A stretch of DNA of 64,000 nt from Clusia tigrina (taxonomy: Eukaryota > Arthropoda > Insecta > Diptera > Clusiidae): assembly GCA_920105625.2 (NCBI GenBank), contig OV050030.1, forward strand, positions 136,947,918 to 137,011,917, written 5' to 3'. The notes under the pieces are model-generated. The model worked only from the letters and a program-made list of their open reading frames with translations. It was not told the DNA's origin and searched no databases. Position numbers and translations under genes: made by a program. Positions 10,675-19,235 of this stretch are shown one piece after another. Within the stretch, counting starts at the first letter, position 1. Each line of letters opens with the position of its first letter.

Positions 10675-11315
10675 TCTAGGAATTCAAGACAGAGCTTCAC
10701 CTTTAATAGAACAATTTATTTCTTTTCATGATCATACATTATAAATTTTAGTAATAATTACAATTATAGTAAGATATTTAATATTTATATTATTTTTTAA
10801 TAAATATACAAATCGTTACTTATTACACGGACAAACTATTGAAATTATTTGAACTATTTGACCTGCTATTATTTTACTATTTATTGCATTACCTTCTTTG
10901 CGATTATTATATCTTGTAGATGAAATTAATGAACCTTAAATTACTCTAAAAATAATTGGTCATCAATGATACTGAAGCTATGAATATTCAGATTTTTCTA
11001 ATGTAGAATTCGACTCATACATAATTCCTGCAAATGAATTAATAAATGAAAGTTTTCGATTATTAGATGTAGACAATCGAGTCGTTATCCCAATAAATTC
11101 ACAAATTCGAATTTTAGTTTCAGCTGCACTCATGAACTGTCCCTTCATTAGGAGTAAAAGTTGATGGAACCTGGACGCCTAAATCAAACTAATTTCTTTA
11201 TTAATCGTGTAGGTTTATTTTACAGTCAATGTTCAAAAATTTGTGGGGCAAATCATAGGTTTATACCTATTGTTATTGAAAGAATTCCTACTAATTATTT
11301 TATTAAATGAGTTAT
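10627..11315 (+). pseudogene. cox2: NUMT copy of cytochrome c oxidase subunit II
   Basis: The start ATGTCAACATGATTT at 10627 is the normal cox2 start, but the 41-bp duplication follows it. Recognisable parts are LGIQDSASPLMEQFISFHDH, LFFNKYTNRYLLHGQTIEIIW, GHQWYWSYEYSDF and [11 protein letters not shown]. The copper-site region near 11200-11280 is frame-shifted. Stops occur in the first third and after DEINEP. The 3' end is interrupted at 11316 by an R1-clade LINE; the last bases of the gene continue at 12373. Confidence 0.94.
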
Positions 11316-12358
11316 TATGATTTTTTTTTTTTTATTTTTTTTTTTTGGGTATAGAGGGTAAAAATGCCTGCCGCATCATCAAAACTGTCGTCACAGATTT
11401 GGTATGTGAGAATTGCACCCACTAAAACATCCCCCTCCCTCGCTGAGAACATCTCCCCACCCTGGAACCCTTTTTATACTTCCTTCAAGGTGGAGATCCT
11501 CACTTCGTCCCTATTGGACTCTCAACATTATTCCTGCGTCCAGGTCCCGCTTTTTCCGCCGGAGCACATTTTCCACATATTTATCTACGTGGTCCCAGTT
11601 TTCTTTGCTGCTTAGCATAACCTCCACAATGTTCTCGGTGGCTAAGGTTTCCCCGATTTCCATTTCAAGCGTGGTGCGCTCTGTTTGCCACCTTGTGTAT
11701 TTGATCCACATTGCTGTCGCCGTATATGCACTCAGGCCCTCCAATTTTTCCCATTCGGTGTAGATACTTGCAGAAGTATCCGTGACCAGACAGTAACTGC
11801 GTGAGGTAGAAATTGACGGTTCCGGCTGTTCCTCCTATCCAGCTCGCTATGTCGGGTATGAGTCTCGCTGTCCATCTTCCGCGACTCTCGGCGGCCCATC
11901 GTTCCTGCCAATGGTGCACGGTTTGTTGCTTTATATGCTGCGCAGTTCCTCTGGTATTCTTACCCATCTTGGCTTCTCGTAGGTGTTTTCGTTCGAGGGC
12001 CAAGAGATCGATTGGGATTAAGCAGCTAATTACCAGAATTGCCGGCTCCGATACAGTACGGTACGCTGAAGCTACTCGCAGAGCTGCGGTTCGTTGTACG
12101 GACGATAAAACTTTTCTTCGGGCGTGCACCTTTAGCTTGTCAGCCCAAAATTCGCTACCATACAACAGAATGGAGTGCGTTGTCATCATCAGAAGCTTCC
12201 TCTTGATGGATGTCGGCCCTCCGATGTTTGCCATTAGTCTGCTGAGAGAAGCCGTTACCCGTGCTGCCTTCGTCGCCGCATTTTGCATTTGCGCCCAGTA
12301 GGTGAGCTTGGAGTCAAGCTGAATTCCCAGGTACTTTATCACCTTTTGTGTCCTGATG
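11316..12358 (-). mobile_element. 5'-truncated R1-clade LINE with poly(A) tail and 14-bp TSD
   Basis: The insert is bounded by ATTAAATGAGTTAT at 11302-11315 and 12359-12372. Its 3' end on the minus strand is an A-rich tail (seen as T-runs at 11321-11346). The frame 11665-12342 encodes the end of RT and the C-terminal domain: IKYLGIQLDSKLTYWAQM, LLYGSEFWAD, RTAALRVASAYRTVSEPA, then HGYFCKYLHRMGKI. A frameshift near 11740 passes into the frame 11511-11744. This C-terminal layout is typical of R1-clade elements. Everything upstream of the RT thumb is absent by normal 5' truncation. Confidence 0.88.
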
Positions 12359-12388
12359 ATTAAATGAGTTATAACACATATAAACTAA

Positions 12389-12420
12389 CATTTAGTGACT
12401 GAAAGCAAGTTATTAACTAA
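12389..12420 (+). pseudogene. trnK: NUMT tRNA-Lys fragment; tRNA-Asp missing
   Basis: The 5' half of trnK is seen in CATTTAGTGACTGAAAGCAA. The anticodon arm is not recognisable, and trnD, which should follow, is absent. The next recognisable feature is atp8. Confidence 0.6.
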
Positions 12421-12446
12421 AACTAAAATTAATAATTTTTAATTAA

Positions 12447-12579
12447 TATTTTTTAAGCCCTCAAATACACCCTATTAGATGATAAAGTTTATTCTTACTA
12501 TTTTCAATAATTTTTATCATATTTATTATAATAAATTATTATTCAACTCTTCATATTGCACCTAAATTATAAATTGAAA
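12447..12579 (+). pseudogene. atp8: NUMT copy of ATP synthase subunit 8
   Basis: The short frame around CCTCAAATACACCCTATTAG (PQM-HPIRW) followed by a hydrophobic segment and NYYSTLHMAPKL matches insect ATP8 in position and pattern. A stop-causing change follows IRW. It overlaps atp6 as in real mtDNA. Confidence 0.75.
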
Positions 12580-13223
12580 ATGATAACTAATTTATTTGAC
12601 CCTTCTTAATTCAACTTATCTTTAAATTTTTTTCTTGGGTTATTAATAATTCCCCATTGTATTGATTTATGCCATCTGTATTTAATATTCTGTGATCCAA
12701 CATTTTATTAGCTTTACATAAAGAATTTAAAACAGTATTAGGAACATTAGGACATAACGGACCTTCATTTATTTTTATTTCATTATTGGCAAAAATTTTA
12801 TTTTATAATTTTATAGGATTATTCCCCTACATTTTTCATTTAAGTCATTTGACTTTCAGATTAGCCCTACCTTTATGACTAAGATTCATAATTTATGGTT
12901 GATTAAGTCAAACAAATCACATATTTGCTCACTTAGTCCCTCAAGGAACACCAGCTATTCTTATGCCATTTATAGTCTGTATTGAAACAATTAGAAATAT
13001 TATCCGACCGGGTACACTAGCTGTACGACTTACGACCAATATAATTGCTGGTCATTTATTCTTAACTCATCTTGGAAAAACTGGACCTTCAATATCAATA
13101 ATTATAATTAACATTTTATTAATTAGACAAATTGTTTTAATAATACTTTAATCTGCTGTTTATATTATTCAATCGTATGTATTTTCAGTTTTAATAACTC
13201 TTTATTCTAGAGAAGTAAATTAA
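12580..13223 (+). pseudogene. atp6: NUMT copy of ATP synthase subunit 6
   Basis: The gene starts ATGATAACTAATTTATTTGA and ends SREVN-stop at 13223. The conserved ATP6 block [39 protein letters not shown] is intact near 12920-13060. The first third is shifted by small deletions, and an in-frame TAA occurs near 13150. ATP6 forms the proton channel of the F0 part. Confidence 0.93.
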
Positions 13224-13244
13224 AATTAATAAATTTTTAACCTA

Positions 13245-13957
13245 ATGTCTAAACACTCTAACCACCCCTTTTAGTTGATTACAGCCCATGACCTTTAACA
13301 GGAGCAATCGGAACAATAACTATTGTTTCTGGTATAGTAAAATGATTTCATCAATATAATATATCTCTTTTAGTTTTAGGTTTCATTATTACTTCATTAA
13401 CTATATTTCAATGATGACGAGATATTTCTCGAGAAGGAATTTTTTAAGGCTTACATACATATAATGTAACAGTAGGATTACGTTGAGGAATAATTTTATT
13501 TATTATTTCAGAAATTTTATTTTGTGTTTAATTTGTTTAAGCTTTTTTTCATAGAAGCTTAAGACCATCCATTGAATTAGGGGCAAATTGACCCCCAATA
13601 GGAATTATTCGTTTTAACCCATTCCAAATTCCTTTATTAAATTCAGCAATTCTGCTGGCTTCAGGAGTAACTATTACCTGAGCTCATCACAGATTAATAG
13701 ATAATAATCACTCGCAAACTTCACAAAGCTTACTTTTTACTATTATTTTAGGAATTTACTTTACTATTCTTCAAGTGTACGCCACAGGATTTCATGGACT
13801 TCATGTTTTAATTGGAGCATCATTTGTAATTGTTTATTTAATTCGACATTTAAAATGTCATTTTTCTAAAAATCACCATTTTGCATTCGAAGCAGTTGAT
13901 ACTGACATTTTGTTGATATTGTTTGATTATTTTTATATATTTCAGTTTATTGATGAG
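13245..13957 (+). pseudogene. cox3: NUMT copy of cytochrome c oxidase subunit III
   Basis: The start ATGTCTAAACACTCTAACCA at 13245 is followed by frame changes within ten codons. Recognisable blocks are [44 protein letters not shown], and [20 protein letters not shown]. About 20 codons that normally separate GIYFTILQ from ATGFHG (EYIEAPF region) are deleted. It ends at the QFIDE region before trnG. Confidence 0.93.
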
Positions 13958-13963
13958 GTAATT

Positions 13964-14020
13964 AGTTTTTATATAGTATAAAAAGTGCATTTGACTTCCA
14001 ATCATAATGTTTATTACAAA
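13964..14020 (+). pseudogene. trnG: NUMT tRNA-Gly interrupted by a SINE
   Basis: The anticodon TCC is in TGACTTCCAATCA. The 5' half and anticodon arm are present, then the duplicated target GTTTATTACAAA (14009-14020) and the SINE follow. The 3' end resumes at 14501. Confidence 0.75.
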
Positions 14021-14488
14021 AGCAATGTACTATGACACCACTGAAATCTAATAAAAAACAGAGAGAGAGACCTAACGGAACAAAAGAGGGGTAATAATGA
14101 GACAGAGTTGATTAGAGTGTGTGGTGGAATGAGACAGTACATGAACAGAATTTGATCAGTTAGTTCACCACCTGCAGTTAGCGTAGTTGTCTGGATGGAC
14201 AGATTACAACAGCTGTAGACCCAGGTTCGATTCCTGGGAGGGTTCATAATTGGTGTGCTGTTGATTTCTGAGACATAATAAAAATACTTGGGGAAAAATT
14301 GCCTTTCATTGAAAGATCTCTGATGAGGACAAGTGGCGTGTCCGAAATAGCTATAAGATCTGCCAAAAAATGTTTCAATAATTCTTCTTCTTCTTCTGAA
14401 AAATTATTACGGTGGCATAACCACATACGCAATTGCAACTAATGTTGTAGCTTGTCTTGTCAATAAATTCGTTACAAAAATAATCTTC
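14021..14488 (+). mobile_element. tRNA-derived SINE, copy 2
   Basis: The 468-bp insert lies between 12-bp duplications GTTTATTACAAA (14009-14020 and 14489-14500). The tRNA-like part with A box TAGCGTAGTTGTCTGG and B box GGTTCGATTCC is at about 14177-14246. The body matches copy 1 (3868-4244) with a few percent difference. About 150 bp upstream of the A box is unlike copy 1, including a short GAGA run. The 3' end carries AAAAATAATCTTC beyond the GTTAC end of copy 1. Confidence 0.85.
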
Positions 14489-14509
14489 GTTTATTACAAA
14501 TAATATAAA

Positions 14510-14866
14510 AAATATTTATAATTATATTTAACACTAGAATTTTAATATTAATCTCTATAATTATAATAATCATGGCTTCAATTCTTTAAAAAAAAATTAT
14601 TATAGATCGAGAAAAAAGTTCTCCATTTGAATGGAGATTTGATCCCAAATCATCATCTCGTCTTCCATTTTCCTTACGATTTTTTTTATTTACTATTTTT
14701 TTTTTAATTTTTGATGTAGAAATTGCTTTAATTTTGCCTATAATCATTATTATTAAATTTTCAAATTTAATAGTTTGAGGATTTTCATCAATATTTTTTA
14801 TTTTTAGTTTATTATTCGGACTTTATTATGAATGAAAACAAGGAATACTAAATTGATCTGAGTAAT
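14510..14866 (+). pseudogene. nad3: NUMT copy of NADH dehydrogenase subunit 3
   Basis: The conserved block [20 protein letters not shown] is present near 14605-14665; normal ND3 has Cys at the sixth position after SSPFE, here replaced. [12 protein letters not shown] and LYYEWKQG follow. The end is at about 14866 before trnA. ND3 is a small complex I membrane subunit. Confidence 0.92.
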
Positions 14867-14867
14867 T

Positions 14868-15072
14868 AGGATTATAGTTAAACTAATAACATTTAAGTTG
14901 CAGTATTATATTGATTGAAAGCAAAAAGAGGTATATCACTGTTAATGATAAAATTTAATAAATTGTTCCAAGAAACCTTTTAATGGTTAAATTCCATTTA
15001 TACTTCTATTTATATGGTTTAATAAAAACTTTACATTTTCAATGTAAAAATAAATAATTATATTTTATAAAT
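14868..15072 (+). pseudogene. NUMT tRNA cluster A-N-S1-E, with R missing and S1 shortened
   Basis: The cluster after nad3 is partly preserved. A 5' half of trnA (GGATTATAGTTAAAC, 14868-14904) is fused near the anticodon to trnN sequence (AAAAAGAGGTATATCACTGTTAATGAT, anticodon GTT). trnR is not found. Only the 3' half of trnS1 remains (TTTTAATGGTTAAATTCCAT). trnE is complete at 15008-15072, with a perfect ATTTATA/TATAAAT acceptor and anticodon TTC. Confidence 0.75.
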
Positions 15073-15079
15073 TACTAAA

Positions 15080-15160
15080 ATTAATTCAAGATATTTAAAG
15101 ACTATAATAGTCATCACTACAGCTTCAATATAGAGCTTTAAGGTAAGTTATATAAATTAT
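15080..15160 (-). pseudogene. trnF: NUMT tRNA-Phe, last recognisable mitochondrial feature
   Basis: On the minus strand the anticodon GAA lies in TATATTGAAGCTG, in the position where flies have trnF on the opposite strand after trnE. Ends are not clear. nad5, which should follow, is not found, so the NUMT stops near here. Confidence 0.55.
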
Positions 15161-15349
15161 TTTCCTTGTAAAGAGGGTTCTAGATAAAACAATATTGATT
15201 TATTTATTATCCACTTTATTTAACGTTTAATGATAGTTAATATTTTTAATAACTATTTTATAATAACATTTGATTCCATTTATTATTTATTTAATGTTTA
15301 ATGTTATTTAATTTTTATAATTATTTTACAATAATATTTTATTTTACTT
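15161..15349. other. AT-rich boundary between NUMT and Gypsy LTR
   Basis: AT-rich sequence with repeated TTTATTTAATGTTTAATG-like strings. No gene is seen. Confidence 0.5.
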
Positions 15350-15429
15350 ATTATTTATTTTACCTACTATGTAGGTTGGTGGCTTAAATATTATTTATTT
15401 TACCTACTATGTAGGTTGGTGGCTTAAAT
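15350..15429 (+). repeat. Perfect 40-bp tandem duplication
   Basis: The 40-bp unit beginning ATTATTTATTTTACCTACTA occurs twice head to tail (15350-15389 and 15390-15429). It contains the short palindrome ACCTACTATGTAGGT and ends GGTGGCTTAAAT. It lies at the outer end of the Gypsy 3' LTR. Confidence 0.9.
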
Positions 15430-15724
15430 AAGGCTGCCCAAGTTTATTCAGAAAATATTTAGGGAAACATAATTATTTAAAGAAACCAACGATTACAATT
15501 CGCTGACTTTGCGGAACGTGGCTTGCTAAAGCTAAAGAAATTTAAACATTGCGGCTGGTTATTTGACACCGCTGTTTTGATCATAAATTATTTTAGCAGT
15601 TGCGGAATTTACTTGATAAACAAAAAATAATCTTTTCTGCAATTAATGCAGAAAACAAAGAAATACTAAATATTCGTGGAAATTTAGTTATGTTGCCACG
15701 TTGAGGGCAACGTGCCTTAACTGC
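15430..15724 (-). repeat. Probable 3' LTR of a Gypsy/errantivirus-type element
   Basis: On the minus strand the polypurine tract CTCAAGGGGGGGAGCAG (15721-15737) is followed by AGTTAAGGCACGTTGCC, an AGT start of the kind seen in errantivirus LTRs. A TATA-poor 290-bp body follows with AATAAA near its end. The far boundary near 15400-15430 is uncertain, and the matching 5' LTR is not in the window. Confidence 0.55.
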
Positions 15725-16264
15725 TCCCCCCCTTGAGATCCAGACGTCCCCGGCTGGTCGTAGTTATTTAGGATATTGTTAATTTCGATTTTACGCTTCC
15801 TCTTGGTTACAAAGTATGCAGCGCAAAGTGCCAAAATTAGGACAAAAAGAGAAGCGGAGACATAACAAGTTCCTCTAACTTTAGAGTGCAAATGGGAAAT
15901 ATGGTCTATATTTTTTATATTCAGCTCATGTAAGTATGGGAGTGATAGGATGGAGGTATGATCAGCAAAGGTCACAGAGTGGGCTATGGGAGTTTCCGGA
16001 CTTTTGAAAGCAATTTTACGAAGATTTTCAAACTTTGTAGAATTTACAAATATTGTACTTTCAAACATTATTAGAAAAGTTCCTTTTTGGACGATTTTTG
16101 TCAATTATTTCAAAAGATTGGTCATTGATAATGACGATCCCATCATCAATTTCTGAGATGGATAGCATGTTGTGAGCCGAAAGAGTGTTGCAAGTAGCCG
16201 TGTAGTTATTTAGCAAGTCATGTCTAATCGAGTTTCTGTCATATAATATCGTGGCCCCTTTCAA
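15688..16264 (-). pseudogene. C-terminal env-like fragment of an insect errantivirus
   Basis: Two overlapping minus-strand frames (16061-16264 and 15688-16104) read as the end of an insect retrovirus-like envelope protein. They show an N-glycosylation-site-bearing ectodomain end, a single membrane segment at about residues 82-103 of the second frame (VSASLFVLILALCAAYFV), and a basic cytoplasmic tail starting TKRKRK. A frameshift near 16075 separates the two. The N-terminal part is missing. The stop lies 30 bp before the polypurine tract and LTR, as expected for env. It is a broken old copy. Confidence 0.72.
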
Positions 16265-17280
16265 CCAGAGGTTCCCTCTAAGTCCCTAAGTCTCGGTGGC
16301 GTATGTGTCTCAGTGATTCAGTGGGAGAACGATTAAAAACCAGAGGCTCTCACTGAATCCCTATAATCTCTGTCTGTGTATGGCTTAGCGAGAAAACGAT
16401 TAAAAAACCAGATGTTCTCGCTAAGCTTTCTGTGTTCGTATTGTACTTTGTATGGCGTAGAGCTGTTGCTAGTCAGGATGTCATCGACCAAGAGATCTAC
16501 TGCTTGGGCTACGTGGTTTATATCGTCGCAGGTCGCAGAGGCTGACACATGTTGTTATTGGCGGGCCACCGTTGTGTAACTTTACTTCCGTTTGGCCGGC
16601 CTCGTTTGTTGTTGTTGTAGCCAGGCTTGTTGTTGTTGCAGTCAGGCTTGTTGTTGTTGCAGTATTTTGCCCTTGGGCCACCTTCAACTTCTGACGGTCA
16701 GCCACCTCACTCCAACGGTCCCTGGTTGGCCTGCAGTATTGTTGGCTGCAAGCAGCGCTGTCCGGAATCCTGTAGTGTTGTTGTTGTTAAATACTTTATG
16801 TTCAATTTAACTGGCAACCAGCATTTCATTTGCATTCCACCTTCTGCTTTGTACTTGCTGGTCGTTGGCGTGGTGGTCGCTCTGTCGTTGTCCCTCTTGT
16901 GCTTTGCTTCTCTTGTCCTGCATGTATTTGTTGTATTCTTCGTCGCTGTGTTTTTCTTCTCTTCACAAGCGTAGCGCTGGTTGGCAAGATCGTTGGCTGT
17001 GGTGGTCGCTTTTGTTGTAATTGCTATTATTCCAACTGGTCTAATATGCTGCTGCTGATCTGTGCTCCTGCCACGGCCGCGCTAATTGGTTACAACGTTT
17101 GTAGTTTTTTCGTTAAGTTTTCACTGCAGTTGCTTCGTTTGGCATTGTGGGCGTTTCCTCGATGCAATTATTCGGGTCTGTTATTCATGATGTTTGTGTG
17201 TATATAGTTTCGTAGCGACTCTGTCACCTGTAGTGTGGGCCAAAATTTCCCACAGAAGATTTTAGTTCTTACAGCCTTCA
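16265..17280 (-). other. GC-richer block of unknown origin inserted between env and RT remnants
   Basis: This kilobase differs from its AT-rich neighbours. On the minus strand it has a Thr/Ala-rich frame (16481-16705, TTTSLTATTTSLATTTT, caused by CAA/GTT-type trinucleotide runs near 16606-16670) that then reads into a charged segment in another frame (16333-16548). This could be the leader and N-terminal Gag of a second LTR element, but I do not recognise it. Its right edge carries TGTGGGCC (17234-17241), matched in reverse at 17294-17301 across the junction with RT. Confidence 0.45.
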
Positions 17281-18187
17281 CTAGTTATTAAATGGCCCAC
17301 ATTTTTGAGGATTAAGTTTTAAATTGTATTGCAATAAACGATCAAATACTTTAGTCAATTTCTCGTTGTGATGCTTTATACTACAACCGAATATTATAAT
17401 ATCATCCACATATAGAAATGCTTTCGATTCCAAACCGCTGAGTGCTATAGTCAGCATCCTCTGGAAACTATTAGAAAAAGTCTTTAAACCAAAAGGTAGT
17501 CTGTTAAATTGATAATGTCCATTGGATGTGGAAAATGCTGTCAATGGTCTAGAATTCTTGCATAGCTCTATTTGATGGAAGGAACTCGTCATATCAAGAG
17601 TTGAGAAATATCTTGCTCTTCCTAGACGATCTAGAACATCTTCCATTCTTGTTACTGGGAATTTATCGTTGACGATTTTTTTATTCAGTTGTCGGTAGCC
17701 TACTGCTAATCTCCATTTCTTTTCACCTGATAAAGCTTTCTTTGGAACTATGAGTAAAGGTGAGTTGTATGCACTCGTTGATGGTTCTATTAAGTCTTCT
17801 TGCAACAGTTTGTCGACTTGTTTTTCTATCTCCTCATGGTGTGCTTGTGACAATCTATAGTTTTTTATGTATACTGGTGTGTTTTCGGATAACTGTAACA
17901 ATTGCGTGTATAAATTGTTCACAGTGAGCGGTTCGTCATCAACATGAAAAATTTGTTGATATTTTTCGAAATATACCAATTATTGAGTTTCTGTCATTCT
18001 CATTTATTGCTTCAGTTTCAAGTGTCTGTAACAACTTTTTAAATCTAGAATTATCATTTTCAATATTTCGTTGCGTGTAATTTAAAATATTATAATTTTC
18101 TAACGGTTCAATCTGTATATTTGAAATGTCCAATTCTGTAAGAGTAACTCCATATTCATTAGTATTTAAAACTTTAATATGCGTCAT
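17281..18187 (-). pseudogene. Ty3/Gypsy reverse transcriptase, partial
   Basis: The frame 17281-17979 encodes the RT of a Ty3/Gypsy pol: IEPSTSAYNSPLLIVPKK, WRLAVGYRQLNKKIV (normally VDYR), YFSTLDMTSSFHQIEL, and the catalytic LYVDDIIIFG. The protein ends at NLKLNPQKCGPFNN, just after the RT thumb begins; RNase H and integrase are absent. A frameshift near 17960 joins it to the upstream linker frame (17939-18187). It belongs to the same element as the protease and gag to the right. Confidence 0.92.
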
Positions 18188-18254
18188 ACCTCTCGATGGT
18201 GCTAAAGAATTTGCTACAAAAATTCCTTTTGCTATTTCTCTATCAAAAACTACG

Positions 18255-18809
18255 CTATCTTGATTTAAACGTAAATCGATAGGACATATTACTTCCGATC
18301 TTGGAGATACACTGGATTTGTCTTAACTGTGTGTGTCTTGTTTTTATCGGTAAAACTATGTCATCTTCGTAAATATTTATCGTGATAGTAAAAGTCTCGT
18401 AATCTATTTTGCAAAAATATTTCTGTAAGAAATCTCTTCCTATTATGCCATCGGTTGGTATTGGAAAATCTGAATCTACTATGTGGAATGTGTGGACTAT
18501 ACTGTCATTAGCTATTTTTAGTTTTAATCTAGTAGTGCCTTTTGATTGAATTTCCTGTGAAGTTATCCCCGTAAGTGTGCACTTTTCTTCTGTATAAATA
18601 TTCTGATCTGTTACATTACTATGTGTCTTGCAGATTGAAATATCTGCACCTGTGTCAATAAGAAATGTGAATTTTGTTTCAGCTGTCTCACAATTTAAAG
18701 TGATGTAATTCGTCAAATTGTGGGAAATTGTGTATATTTTTACATTTCTTGCTCCGGAAAGTCGTTCTGCAAACCCCCCCGGGTGATGCTCGTTTTCCGA
18801 ATGATTCAT
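18255..18809 (-). pseudogene. Ty3/Gypsy aspartic protease
   Basis: The frame has the retroviral-type protease motif FLIDTGADISICK near residue 50 and the downstream IIGRDFLQKY motif (normally ILGxDFL). The protease cuts Gag-Pol. It lies between the gag zinc-finger end and RT on the minus strand, with small gaps that suggest frame changes. Confidence 0.88.
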
Positions 18810-19225
18810 TACACGTATACGTCTGAAGTGATTGCTACCATTATTATTGTAATTGTTGTTATTGTTGATTATTGCCTCTTTGTCCTACGTTTGAATTGTA
18901 TCTATTGTATCCATTGACTCCTCTGGTAGTGTTCGGTCTACTATTGTTTTGATAATTTTGAAAACTGTCGCCACGAAATCTGATTTCGTTGATGTTGGTT
19001 ATTTTGGAACTGTCTTGGATTTCGAAAATTAGCTCTATGCTGTGCATTTTTATTAGAATGCATTACACTTGCTGTTTGCTGATTTTTTTCTAGTTCTAAA
19101 GCTAGAGTAACTGATTCAGATAAAGTTTTTGGTTGGGCTGCAAACACTGTTGCCTTATACTGTTCGCCCAGTCCATTCTTAAATATTGTTAAAGCATAAT
19201 TATATTTATCAATATTGTTAAAGCA
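18810..19225 (-). pseudogene. Gypsy gag, 3' part left of the LINE insertion
   Basis: Two overlapping minus-strand frames (18941-19147, 18859-19047) give the end of Gag: FAAQPKTLSESVTLALELEKN, followed by a Gln/Asn/Arg-rich nucleic-acid-binding tail (NYQNNSRPNTTRGVNG). The frame runs into the I-clade LINE at 19236 and resumes at 20788. A 22-bp direct repeat at about 19187-19230 (period 27) precedes the insertion. Confidence 0.8.
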
Positions 19226-19235
19226 TAATTATCAT

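Noticed and set aside
15350..15430. CRISPR-like array
   Set aside because: Only two adjacent identical units without spacers, in a fly nuclear context.
16481..16810. Cys-rich plus-strand ORFs as secreted peptide genes
   Set aside because: They are readings of GTT/TGC trinucleotide runs (CCCCSQACCCCS-like) on the opposite strand of another frame; no signal peptide or conserved spacing.
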